Shown: in pieces, positions 18,369 to 26,541 of the stretch
Position numbering within the stretch: position 1 is the first letter of the stretch
Layout: the number at the start of each line of letters is the position of its first letter
Source of the DNA: Psychrosphaera saromensis
GTDB taxonomy: Bacteria; Pseudomonadota; Gammaproteobacteria; Enterobacterales; Alteromonadaceae
Length of the DNA: 64,000 nt
Direction: 5' to 3'
NCBI RefSeq assembly: GCF_002954545.1
Contig: NZ_MSCH01000003.1
Span: forward strand, 3,482,789 to 3,546,788
Program-made: the position numbers and the translations under genes
Notes under the pieces: model-generated
Told to the model about the DNA's origin: nothing
The model's database searches: none
The model's input: only the letters and a program-made list of their open reading frames with translations

Positions 18369-18646
18369 GCCTTAAGAGCTGTTAAAACTTGCGCACGTGC
18401 ATCTAGGTTGCTGACTCCTAAACCTGATGCAATTTGAGCTTCTGCTTTTTGTACTTCTTCAAGTAGTTCTATTTTTTCTTGCATAGACTCATACTCAGCA
18501 ACGTCAACGACAACAGCCACGCCCTTTCCTCTTTGAGTGATCACGATTGGTCTTCTTGTTTCATTAATTTGTTTAATAAAAGAAGCAGCTCCCGCTCTAA
18601 AATCTGATAATGGTTGAATATCTTGGTCAAAACGAAGTCGAGTCAT
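18365..18646 (-). CDS. Phd/YefM-family antitoxin
   Basis: 93 residues from ATG 18646; a longer in-frame ORF upstream has no support. The N-terminal DIQPLSDFRAGAASFIKQINETRRPIVITQRGKGVAVVVDVAEYESM is the classic Phd/YefM DNA-binding fold. The acidic, helical C-terminus (EKIELLEEVQKAEAQI) would wrap the toxin. It lies first in the operon and overlaps the toxin by 4 bases. Such antitoxins repress their own operon through a palindrome; a 12-bp inverted repeat at 18736-18770 is a candidate. Confidence 0.9.
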   Translation of the reverse strand: MTRLRFDQDIQPLSDFRAGAASFIKQINETRRPIVITQRGKGVAVVVDVAEYESMQEKIELLEEVQKAEAQIASGLGVSNLDARAQVLTALKA

Positions 18647-18735
18647 AAATGCACCGTTAGTTGTACTAAATTCAGTACCAAATATAGTTAAATTTAAAGG
18701 TTGAGGCAAGAGATAAATTATCTAGTTGAGGAAAC

Positions 18736-18770
18736 CTGTCATCAATACATGAGGCTTATATTGATGACAG
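18736..18770. repeat. Perfect 12-bp inverted repeat, also seen near 20.96 kb
   Basis: CTGTCATCAATA ... TATTGATGACAG around an 11-base loop, between creA and the antitoxin gene. The arm core GTCATCAATA recurs as a hairpin at 20955-20985. It could be a creA 3' hairpin, a TA operator or a mobile repeat. Confidence 0.7.
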
Positions 18771-18789
18771 CTTAGAATTAACACTCTAC

Positions 18790-19266
18790 TTAGTTTTTAG
18801 CATTAGTTTTTAACGTTTCAGCCCAATGCCAGGCTTCTGTTTTGTACAAAGGAACGGTAGACAATGCATGATGGTGACTACCATTGGTTTCTTTGGTTGA
18901 ATAAGACAAATACATTAACGTGTTAGTTTTCTTATCAAAGATACGACGTACTTTTAAACTTTTTAATAAGATGCTTTTAGACTCACGAAAGATCACTTCA
19001 CCGTTATTTGATAAATCAATACCATCAAGATGCTCTGGTAAAATAGGCCCAGTTTGACGACAAGCAATAGACATATCTGACGGATCAGAAAAATCCAAGT
19101 CCGCTTCAATGTGACTAATATGACAAGTAACCCCCGGTATTTTAGGATCTTGCTCTGCCTTGATGATCACATCTTTAGTAGTAAACAGCCCCAAACTCAC
19201 CTTCCCCGCATCTTCAGTACAAGCAGTAAGCGCAACAGCTAATACCAATGTCACTAACAGTTTCAT
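18790..19266 (-). CDS. creA: CreA family lipoprotein
   Basis: 158 residues from ATG 19266, chosen because AAAGGAAC precedes it and a signal sequence begins there. The signal ends in LTAC, a lipobox, so it is probably a lipoprotein here. Then come the CreA blocks GLFTTKDVIIKAEQDPKIPGVTCHIS and SIACRQTGPI. CreA is a small conserved exported protein named from the E. coli creABCD locus; its biochemical role is unknown. No creB, creC or creD is in view. Confidence 0.9.
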   Translation of the reverse strand: MKLLVTLVLAVALTACTEDAGKVSLGLFTTKDVIIKAEQDPKIPGVTCHISHIEADLDFSDPSDMSIACRQTGPILPEHLDGIDLSNNGEVIFRESKSILLKSLKVRRIFDKKTNTLMYLSYSTKETNGSHHHALSTVPLYKTEAWHWAETLKTNAKN

Positions 19267-19400
19267 ATTTGTTCCTTTGTTTTTATATGGTGGATTTATA
19301 TCAGGAGTGTAATGAGTTTTTGTAATTAAGACCACTTGCAAAGTGAGCTTATGTTTATCAGGCGTATTTATTGAGATGTGGCTGGGCTAGAATTAGCGCA

Positions 19401-19763
19401 TCATGTGTTTGTGTTATTAGCACGATGAATAATTACAATTAAAACCAAGCCCAATAATGTTGCAATTACATCATTATAATCAAAAACTCTAGATGTCCAA
19501 TACTGCTCAAATTCGTAAATTAAAGCACCACAAGTAAGAGCAAACCAACTTTTTTGAAATGAACTGAATTCTATATTTTTATAAAAGATTGGGATTGCTG
19601 ATATTAAGCCAAATAAATATAAAAAGCTGGGTGCAGAACCTAAAAACATATCTATAGGTAGGTTTATACCATAGAGACTTTCACGAAAAAACTTAACCAA
19701 TAATGCCAAAAACAAGCAAATAGAAAAACTATAAATGTAGAACGTCTTACTTTTAAATTGCAT
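19401..19763 (-). CDS. Small membrane protein, possibly VanZ-like
   Basis: 120 residues from ATG 19763. Four hydrophobic segments are visible (about 7-26, 37-58, 70-85, 97-114). The C-terminal pattern YEFEQYW...RVFDYNDVIATLLGLVL resembles the E-x-x-Q / D-x-x-A-x-x-x-G pattern of VanZ-like proteins, but this is weak. No function assigned. Same strand as its neighbours, with separate spacing. Confidence 0.55.
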   Translation of the reverse strand: MQFKSKTFYIYSFSICLFLALLVKFFRESLYGINLPIDMFLGSAPSFLYLFGLISAIPIFYKNIEFSSFQKSWFALTCGALIYEFEQYWTSRVFDYNDVIATLLGLVLIVIIHRANNTNT

Positions 19764-19829
19764 TATTTCTTCAACTCGCAAGGTATTATGTTAATGAATA
19801 TTTCGTTAAAGACACCCTACCAATAATTA

Positions 19830-20624
19830 CTAATTTGGGTTATCTACTGAAGAGCTGGTATCCAATAACTTAACAACCTTTCCTTTCCCCTTAGTTGTCA
19901 ATTTATAGGTGTAACTACTAACTTTACGGTTCCAATCTTTTAATAAATAAACTCTATCTAATAAGCATTCTACTGAATATTGAATTTTAACTGACTCATA
20001 GGGGAGCTGATTTATAAAATCAACCATGAATAATTCATCTTTTTCTTTAAAAAGGAGTAAAGCTGATTGTTCAGCATCCGTTAGCTGTTCTTCATCTTGC
20101 TCTTCATCAAATAAAAGCACTTGTTTGGGCTCTTCATTTTTGTCCTCACTTAATAGTTCATTCAAATTTAGAATCTGTTCTTTTAAATTTTGGACTTCAT
20201 CATTTTTAGTTTTAAGTTGGTTATAAAAAGCTTTTTCTAAAGCTAAATGAGCCAATCTTAATTTCTGAGCTTCTTTCTCTGGCAGTGGTGTTTCGCCCTC
20301 AATTTCTAGTTTTAACTTCTTTAACTTAATTTGTGCTTTCTCCCAGAAGGAGTATGTCCAATAGGACAAGAATGGATATATTAAAATGAACAAAAATGCA
20401 GAAATCAAAGGAAAAATAACAATTGTTCCCCAAAATTCATAACTATCAGCATATAGTTTTTTGTCTATGTAATAAATTTTTTCTGAAACTTTAGTTGATG
20501 AAAATACATATAAAACTGTTTTCCAATTCCAAATTAGCCAAGATGATAAAAAAGCGCCTGCTAACGGGCTTGATATCCTTTCGTATAAAACAGCTTTAAT
20601 TGAGTTTATTGTATCTTGAAACAT
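19830..20624 (-). CDS. Unknown membrane-anchored coiled-coil protein
   Basis: 264 residues. The N-terminus (SIKAVLYERISSPLAGAFLSSWLIWNWK) and a second segment (about 66-92) are probable membrane spans. A long coiled coil follows (about 95-165, Leu/Lys/Glu heptads), then an acidic patch rich in Glu and Asp, and a C-terminal region (about 190-255) that reads like a winged helix (LLFKEKDELFMVDFINQLPY ... YTYKLTTKGKGKVVKLL). I do not recognise the family. The layout, membrane anchor plus cytosolic coil and winged helix in an island with toxin genes, would suit a signalling or defence accessory protein, but that is speculation. Confidence 0.6.
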   Translation of the reverse strand: MFQDTINSIKAVLYERISSPLAGAFLSSWLIWNWKTVLYVFSSTKVSEKIYYIDKKLYADSYEFWGTIVIFPLISAFLFILIYPFLSYWTYSFWEKAQIKLKKLKLEIEGETPLPEKEAQKLRLAHLALEKAFYNQLKTKNDEVQNLKEQILNLNELLSEDKNEEPKQVLLFDEEQDEEQLTDAEQSALLLFKEKDELFMVDFINQLPYESVKIQYSVECLLDRVYLLKDWNRKVSSYTYKLTTKGKGKVVKLLDTSSSVDNPN

Positions 20625-21227
20625 TATTAATCCATTAAAAGTATGAGCAATTTACATTCAATCTTATTATTCAATTACTTTCAAGCCAATAAAATTCAGA
20701 CATAAAATAATAACGGAGACATCGAACTAAATCACACCAATTTCAACTATACACTTTACAGCAAATCGCTAGATTCGCCTTTATCTTTTCGTTCTTGATC
20801 TTGATTTTCCCCTCCATCCAAATATTCCTGAAATAAAATAAGTTTTCCAAAGTATGAGACATTAATCCATGGATGGATTTAATTAGAACAACGCAGGACG
20901 CAGTTGTCGAGGACGTCGAATAAGGGCTTGTTTTTCAAATCATGGAGATGGGATGTCATCAATACAGGGATGTATTATTGATGACCGACGAAGGTAAACC
21001 TGATCGTTAATTAAAAATTGGTCATTAAAAACGACAAAGGCACCCATAAGGTGCCTTAATTCATACCACTAGAGACTTGTCATCGTTATTCCAGCGGTAG
21101 CTACAAGTTAATGCAGTCTCAAAAGCCCGATACAGAAGTAGAGCGGGAACCAAGTAATTATAGTTTTTTTTATTTAAAACTCAATAACTGATTAAAACTA
21201 TTCTTTGGTTAGCTCAATATACTTCTA
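20625..21227. other. Long gene-free spacer with hairpins
   Basis: No ORF I can support. It contains the GTCATCAATA inverted repeat (20955-20985) and an 8-bp hairpin AAGGCACC/GGTGCCTT at 21037-21057. The stretch 20870-20930 is relatively GC-rich with GGACGCAGTTGTCGAGGACGTCG-like composition, unlike the AT-rich flanks, and may be a decayed repeat or gene. Confidence 0.4.
20955..20985. repeat. Second GTCATCAATA inverted repeat
   Basis: GTCATCAATA ... TATTGATGAC, 10-bp perfect arms. Shares its arm with the hairpin at 18736-18770; the loops differ, so the copies are related but diverged. Confidence 0.65.
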
Positions 21228-21650
21228 TTATTTCAGTAAATATCCTGCCCCAATACTATGTATTACACCTTCAGTGATACAAGCTAATAATTCAGAAGGA
21301 ATAAGTTCATTGTAATATTTTCTGTCTTTTGATTTTCCTATCCTGATCAAATCTAGCCTACGAAAAGCAACTCTATAAATCATATCGCATTACACCCAAC
21401 ATTGATTATTATGCCCTTGAAAGAAAGGGCTAAGAGGTAAGTATCGAGAGTCAATTTTCACATGGTGTTTTTCGATAAATACTGGTTCTTTAGTGCTTAT
21501 AGGAACGACTGTACATAAACCACTTTGCCTTCTTGAGCGAGGTGATACCACAATAACAGGTCTTTTCTTTACCATTTCAGGTGGTTTGAAAGCATCTGTA
21601 AAATCACACATCAACATTGCTCCTCTTTGAGGATGAAACTTGATAGCCAT
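21228..21650 (-). pseudogene. PemK/MazF-family toxin gene interrupted by a stop codon
   Basis: From ATG 21650 the frame reads 86 residues (FHPQRGAMLMCDF, KKRPVIVVSPR, CTVVPIS), a PemK/MazF mRNA interferase, then TAA at 21390-21392. The same frame continues unbroken for 53 more codons (CDMIYRVAFRRLDLIRIGK...) to a TAA at 21228-21230, and these residues match the normal C-terminus of the family. One base change (a Lys codon AAA to TAA is the simplest) would restore a 140-residue protein. No antitoxin ORF is visible upstream, as in several solitary PemK-like genes. Probably inactive, unless the stop is read through or is a sequencing error. Confidence 0.82.
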
Positions 21651-21778
21651 ATTTTAATCCATTAAAAATTGTTTAAACCATACTACAAATAATATTAGCA
21701 ATTAAATTCACTTATGGTGCAGTTCTAGTTGACGGTTCAAAATATAGTTTAGTGACCCCTCTCTATACCACTAATTAA

Positions 21779-21805
21779 TAAAGTTTTTATTTAACCAGCC
21801 GATGT
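21779..21805 (+). promoter_or_regulatory. Sigma-28 (FliA) type promoter, copy 1
   Basis: TAAAGTTT, exactly 11 bases, then GCCGATGT: 14 of 16 positions of the TAAAGTTT-N11-GCCGATAA consensus. It lies 56 bases before the start of the first tandem gene. Confidence 0.8.
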
Positions 21806-21860
21806 ATAAATTAACAGCACATTTTTAATTATGTTTCTGCTTGAATAAATGGAATTTAAT

Positions 21861-22622
21861 ATGGAAATCACTCATAACGCATTAAAAGAAACCGCAACTG
21901 CACAAGCTCAAAGACAATCAAAGCAGGTTGAGGTTAGCAAGTCATCCACCAGTAACTTAAATGATGCAGTAAGCAGAGTGCAAACTCTTGCTAATGATAT
22001 TTATACTGCAAGTGAGCACATCCCTTCTGTTACTTACGATAGACCTTTAACCGTCACGGAAAGAGATCCTGCCGCAAACTTACTTTTAGATAAAATGGCT
22101 CAAACAATTGACTCTGGTGGTGAACTACCCACTAAGTTAGCTTCTGTAAAACCTAAGTATGAAAAAATGATGGGAGAAATTGCAGTTGAACAACCGTCTT
22201 TAGCCAATAAATATTGGGGTTTCTCGGTTGATGAAAATGACAAATTAGTCGTATCTGGTGATATCACAGAAGATGAACGCATTTACCTTGAAGATAAATT
22301 AAATAGTAATGATGACATTGTCCGTTTAACTAAAGACATTCCTGAGATTTTTATGAAAGGCCAAGAGTATGACCGTGGTTACTATGAAAATGAGCAAGGA
22401 AAATATTGGGGGAAATATGATGTTACCCAAGAAAACTTTAAAGACATTGTGGATATAAAAGCCTTATTAGAAAGTGGTAACGGCCCAATGGCACAGGGAA
22501 CATGGAATGATTTTGATGGTTTTGCTTATATGAATGAATTAAGAACTCAATTAGCTCGCAACGCAGATATTATTCCGAGCAAAAGTTTGAAAGTGACCTA
22601 TGAACTTAATGGAGGGAAATAA
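21861..22622 (+). CDS. Unknown protein, tandem family copy 1
   Basis: 253 residues. ATG 21861 is chosen over ATG 21849 because in copies 2 and 3 the equivalent start is preceded by GAAGGAATTTAAT, and the earlier ATG falls in that ribosome-site position. No signal peptide or membrane span. The N-terminus (MEITHN.LKETA.AQAQRQSK) is shared by all copies; the centre (WGFSVDENDKLVVSGDITEDE, then YLEDKLN) and the YDRGYYENEQGKYWGKYDVT block are the best conserved parts. I do not recognise the family. A match to the flagellar sigma-28 promoter upstream suggests co-expression with late flagellar or chemotaxis genes. Confidence 0.75.
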   Translation: MEITHNALKETATAQAQRQSKQVEVSKSSTSNLNDAVSRVQTLANDIYTASEHIPSVTYDRPLTVTERDPAANLLLDKMAQTIDSGGELPTKLASVKPKYEKMMGEIAVEQPSLANKYWGFSVDENDKLVVSGDITEDERIYLEDKLNSNDDIVRLTKDIPEIFMKGQEYDRGYYENEQGKYWGKYDVTQENFKDIVDIKALLESGNGPMAQGTWNDFDGFAYMNELRTQLARNADIIPSKSLKVTYELNGGK

Positions 22623-22800
22623 TTAACCTTTAGTCCCCTAGTTTGTATCTTTTGGGATTAGTACCTTTTGGAATTAGTGCAGTTTAAACTAGATTAATAG
22701 GTATAAAGTTTTGCATTATTACACCGATATACTTATTAACAGTCTAGAATTTTAAATAAATTAAACAAAAGCAGTGTTCAATATTTAGAAGGAATTTAAT
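22546..22800 (+). repeat. Long direct repeat, copy A (gene end plus spacer)
   Basis: About 255 bases covering the last 25 codons of copy 1 and the whole spacer with its promoter. Almost identical to 23465-23717: the only differences I see are one base near the start, one at GCAGTG/GCTGTG, and two bases before GAAGG. Confidence 0.9.
22704..22730 (+). promoter_or_regulatory. Sigma-28 (FliA) type promoter, copy 2
   Basis: TAAAGTTT, 11 bases, ACCGATAT. 70 bases before the copy 2 start. Confidence 0.78.
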
Positions 22801-23541
22801 ATGGAAATCACTCATAACGTATTAAAAGAAACCGCAGCTGCACAAGCTCAAAGACAATCAAAGCCTACTGAGGTTAGTACGTCATCAACCGGCAACTTAA
22901 ATGACGCAGTAAGTAAAGTGCAGTCTCAGACATTGGCTGATGATATTTATACCGCAAGTGAGCACATCCCTTCTGTTACTTACGATAAACCTTTAACCGT
23001 CACGGAAAGAGATCCTGCCGCAAACTTACTTTTAGATAAAATGACTAATACAATCAGTTTTGGTGAGTTACCCAAAAAATTGATTTATGTAAAGCCAATG
23101 TATGAAAAGATGATGGGAGAAATTGCAATTGAGCAACCATCTTTAGCCAATAAAGATTGGGGTTTTTCTGTTGATGAAAATGACAAATTAGTCGTATCTG
23201 GCGATGTAACTGAAGATGAAAAAGCTTATCTTGAAGAAAAATTAAATAGTAATGATGACATTGTCCGTTTAACTAAAGACATTCCTGAAATTTTTATGAA
23301 AGGTCAAGAGTATGACCGTGGTTATTTTGAGAATGAGCAAGGAAGATTTTGGGGCAAGTATGATGTTACCAAAGAAAATTTTAAAGACATTGTGGATATA
23401 AAAGCCTTACTAGAAAGTCGGGCACAAGCTACTGATCCATTTTCATTTGCAGATGATTTCATGGCTCAATTAGCCCGCAACGCAGATATTATTCCGAGCA
23501 AAAGTTTGAAAGTGACCTATGAACTTAATGGAGGGAAATAA
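22801..23541 (+). CDS. Unknown protein, tandem family copy 2
   Basis: 246 residues, the closest relative of copy 1 along its whole length, with the same C-terminal KSLKVTYELNGGK. Differences concentrate at about 95-115 (ISFGELPKKLIYVKPMYEKM) and 205-225, where copy 1 carries an insertion. Clear GAAGGA ribosome site. Hydrophilic, acidic, with no export signal seen. Function unknown; probably made together with copies 1 and 3 under the flagellar sigma factor. Because each copy has its own promoter, the three are separate transcription units. Confidence 0.75.
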   Translation: MEITHNVLKETAAAQAQRQSKPTEVSTSSTGNLNDAVSKVQSQTLADDIYTASEHIPSVTYDKPLTVTERDPAANLLLDKMTNTISFGELPKKLIYVKPMYEKMMGEIAIEQPSLANKDWGFSVDENDKLVVSGDVTEDEKAYLEEKLNSNDDIVRLTKDIPEIFMKGQEYDRGYFENEQGRFWGKYDVTKENFKDIVDIKALLESRAQATDPFSFADDFMAQLARNADIIPSKSLKVTYELNGGK

Positions 23542-23717
23542 TTAACCTTTAGTCCCCTAGTTTGTATCTTTTGGGATTAGTACCTTTTGGAATTAGTGCA
23601 GTTTAAACTAGATTAATAGGTATAAAGTTTTGCATTATTACACCGATATACTTATTAACAGTCTAGAATTTTAAATAAATTAAACAAAAGCTGTGTTCAA
23701 TATAGAAGGAATTTAAT
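23465..23717 (+). repeat. Long direct repeat, copy B (gene end plus spacer)
   Basis: Counterpart of 22546-22800. The near identity of non-coding spacer, higher than that of the genes inside the units, points to recent duplication or gene conversion. Confidence 0.9.
23623..23649 (+). promoter_or_regulatory. Sigma-28 (FliA) type promoter, copy 3
   Basis: TAAAGTTT, 11 bases, ACCGATAT, 69 bases before the copy 3 start. Part of the duplicated spacer. Confidence 0.78.
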
Positions 23718-24449
23718 ATGGACGTCACTCACAACACATTAAAAGAAACCGCAGCTGCACAAGCTCAAAGACAATCAAAGCCTGTTGAGGTAAGCAATTC
23801 ATTAACAAGCAAGTCATCAACCAGTAACTTAAATGACGCAGTAAGTAAAGTGCAGTCCCAAACATTGACTGATGATATTTATACTAAAGCTGAACATATT
23901 CCTAAAGTTACTTACGATAGACCGCTAGAATTCACTACTGTTTTAGCTGATGATCCTGAATTACTAGATAAAATGACCAACACTATTAGTCATGGGGAAT
24001 TACCAGCCAGGGTAAAACAGATACAGCCGATATACCAAGACTTCATGCTAGAATTACGAACAAACTCACCGACTTTAGCACAAAAAGATTGGGGCTTTTC
24101 TGTTGATGAAAATGACAAATTAGTGGTATCTGGTGATATTACCGAAGATGAACGCATTTACCTTGAAGAAAAATTAAATGAAAATGAAGATCTTGTCCGT
24201 TTAGCCAAAGACATCCCAGATATTTTAATTAAGGGCATGGAATATGACCGTGGTAATGATGGCAAAGGACAATACTATGGTAAGTACGATGTTACCGTTG
24301 AGAACTTTAAAGACATTATTGATGTAAAAGAATTATTAGATGCATCTGCAACTTATATTTCTACAGGTCTTCTCCACTTCAACCCTGATTACCAAGACAA
24401 CCTTGGAGCTCAGCTAGCTTGGAGAGCTGAGGTTAAATACGCTTATTGA
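23718..24449 (+). CDS. Unknown protein, tandem family copy 3 (diverged)
   Basis: 243 residues. Same N-terminus (MDVTHNTLKETAAAQAQRQSK) with a Ser/Thr-rich insertion repeating the NSLTSKSSTSN segment. The middle is more diverged (DFMLELRTNSPTLAQ), but WGFSVDENDKLVVSGDITEDERIYLEEKLN is kept. The C-terminus differs completely from copies 1 and 2 after about residue 205 (LLHFNPDYQDNLGAQLAWRAEVKYAY). The conserved core is the likely functional part. Function unknown. Confidence 0.75.
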   Translation: MDVTHNTLKETAAAQAQRQSKPVEVSNSLTSKSSTSNLNDAVSKVQSQTLTDDIYTKAEHIPKVTYDRPLEFTTVLADDPELLDKMTNTISHGELPARVKQIQPIYQDFMLELRTNSPTLAQKDWGFSVDENDKLVVSGDITEDERIYLEEKLNENEDLVRLAKDIPDILIKGMEYDRGNDGKGQYYGKYDVTVENFKDIIDVKELLDASATYISTGLLHFNPDYQDNLGAQLAWRAEVKYAY

Positions 24450-24601
24450 TAACCATCCTCAAGTATAAAAGATTATAAAACGCCCCATCACCTCTATTGC
24501 CCTTATTATTCAAGGCTCAAGTTAAACAATATTTTATATCTCAATAAATTTAATCCCATAAAGTACTTAGGTGCTTTATAGTATTAACAATTTTTAACAA
24601 T

Positions 24602-26221
24602 ATGAGCTTTATGATGAATAAAATATACATACGCTTAACTTTTATCGCTTCAGCACTTTTCATATCTGCATGTGGAAAAAATACAGTTCCGCAGCATGAA
24701 CAGAGCGTGAGCCTTGATAATGTACATCAACATATCAAAGTACTAGCTTCTGATAAATTTGCAGGCAGAGGTCCATTAACTGAAGGTGAAAGCCTTACGA
24801 TTAATTACTTAGCTGACGAATACAAAAAAATAGGCTTAGTTGGTGCCGTTGATGGGGAATTCTTCCAACCAGTTCCTATGGCCAAACTCACACCTAATCC
24901 GGATATGGTGTTAAAAATAGGAAAGCTTGAATTTCAAGCAGGTAAAGACTTTACCGCTCGTACAGAACAAATAAACCAAACTATCGACCTTGTTGAATCT
25001 GATATCGTGTTTGTAGGTTACGGTATAAACGCACCTGAATACCAATGGAATGATTATCAAGATATTGATGTTACTGGTAAAACCGTCATTGTATTAGTTA
25101 ACGATCCGGGTTTTGCGACTCAAGATGATGCTTTATTTACAGGTAACGCAATGACTTATTATGGTCGTTGGACTTACAAATATGAAGAAGCGGCAAGACA
25201 AGGTGCCAAAGCCGTGCTTATTGTACATGAAACTGCACCAGCAGCTTACCCTTGGGGTGTAGTAGAGAGCTCAAATACAGGTAGTAAATACACTCTGATT
25301 GATGAAGAAAATAATCGTAGTAAATTACCTATTATGGGTTGGATACAATACGAGGCAACTAAAAAGCTAATGACGGCAGCTGGTTTAGATTATGCTGACT
25401 TGAAAAAACAAGCATTAATGCCAAGTTTTAAAGCAACGCCTTTAAACTTAACTGCAAATCTACAGTTAAAAACTAGCATTGAACATGCTGAGTCAAACAA
25501 TGTTGTTGCCTTGCTTGAGGGGACGTCTAGAGCGGATGAATATATTGTTGTTAGTGCTCATTGGGATCACTTTGGTACTAAACAAACTGCAACAGGACCA
25601 AAAATTTATAATGGTGCAGTCGATAATGCCACTGGTACAGCAGCAACTATAGAAATTGCTCGAATTCTTAAAAAGCAGCATCAAGATAAACCTTTTGAAC
25701 GTTCTATTTTGTTTGTGAACTTTACAGCTGAAGAAACTGGCTTAATTGGCTCTGAACTATTTGCCAGAGGCGATCTGATACCAACTAAAAATATGGTTGC
25801 TTTGTTAAACATTGATGGCATGAATGTATTAGATGCTGTGGATTACACATTACAATATGGTAAAGACATGTCTGAAATGGAAGATTACTTGGTAAAAGCA
25901 GCGGCGAAGCAACAACGCCATGTAAAGCTTGATCCTAGACCTCAAAATGGTTTGTTTTTCCGTTCAGATCACTTCTCTTTCGCAAAACAAGGTGTACCAA
26001 GTTTATTGTTTATGAGCCTTGGCGATACAGATCCTGATTACATCACACATAAATATCACAAAGAACAAGACGATTACTCTAACACCTGGTCTTTAGGTGG
26101 CGTTGAGCAAGATATTTCATTGATTGTTGATATTACTAGTGAGCTTGCAACAAATGAAGATTGGCCTAAATGGAAGGCTGAGTCTGATTTTAAAAAACGC
26201 AGACTACAAGATAGAAAATAA
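24602..26221 (+). CDS. M28-family zinc peptidase, lipoprotein
   Basis: 539 residues from ATG 24602; ATG 24614 (MNKIY) is equally possible, as neither has a clear ribosome site. A signal ending in LFISAC gives a lipobox, so it is anchored in a membrane facing the periplasm. A PA domain sits about 140-290, and the catalytic M28 domain about 295-520 shows the zinc residues in HWDHFG, GAVDNATG and AEETGLIGS. Family members are aminopeptidases of broad specificity. Monocistronic, with a strong terminator. Confidence 0.9.
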   Translation: MSFMMNKIYIRLTFIASALFISACGKNTVPQHEQSVSLDNVHQHIKVLASDKFAGRGPLTEGESLTINYLADEYKKIGLVGAVDGEFFQPVPMAKLTPNPDMVLKIGKLEFQAGKDFTARTEQINQTIDLVESDIVFVGYGINAPEYQWNDYQDIDVTGKTVIVLVNDPGFATQDDALFTGNAMTYYGRWTYKYEEAARQGAKAVLIVHETAPAAYPWGVVESSNTGSKYTLIDEENNRSKLPIMGWIQYEATKKLMTAAGLDYADLKKQALMPSFKATPLNLTANLQLKTSIEHAESNNVVALLEGTSRADEYIVVSAHWDHFGTKQTATGPKIYNGAVDNATGTAATIEIARILKKQHQDKPFERSILFVNFTAEETGLIGSELFARGDLIPTKNMVALLNIDGMNVLDAVDYTLQYGKDMSEMEDYLVKAAAKQQRHVKLDPRPQNGLFFRSDHFSFAKQGVPSLLFMSLGDTDPDYITHKYHKEQDDYSNTWSLGGVEQDISLIVDITSELATNEDWPKWKAESDFKKRRLQDRK

Positions 26222-26299
26222 ATACATACATAAAACAGTATTAGAAACATCTATCTAAGTTTTATTTAGGTCAAATGTCCCGTCCTAAAATAAGTTTAA

Positions 26300-26326
26300 G
26301 GCGAACCATAAGGTTCGCCTTTTTTT
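26300..26326 (+). terminator. Terminator of the M28 peptidase gene
   Basis: GGCGAACC-ATAA-GGTTCGCC followed by T7. A very similar hairpin (AAAGCGAACC stem) occurs at 28175-28198. Confidence 0.93.
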
Positions 26327-26541
26327 GTTTTTACTCTGCTGTTTTTAATTTGCAGCTCTTGCTCTGAAAAACATCTGGATTAACATCTATTACTAAAATA
26401 AATATTTTCTCAAATTAGTTGAGCATAGCGGTAGTAGCTTGCCTTAATTAGATGGGCTAAAACTAACAAGCTACTCCATCAAGTGAAACGTTAAAGTTCA
26501 AAAACATACAATGCCGACCTTGAGCTACAAGTCTCAAGAAC
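26327..26541. other. Gene-free spacer
   Basis: Remainder of the 320-base gap between the M28 and PaeA genes. It contains a GTAGCTTG/CAAGCTAC inverted repeat (26434-26474), perhaps part of the PaeA transcript end, and a segment at 26380-26430 that resembles 15010-15065. Confidence 0.4.

Noticed and set aside
18084..24449. A prophage or integrated element
   Set aside because: No integrase, phage structural genes or tRNA attachment site is visible; the stretch is better described as an accessory region with toxin genes and a tandem family.
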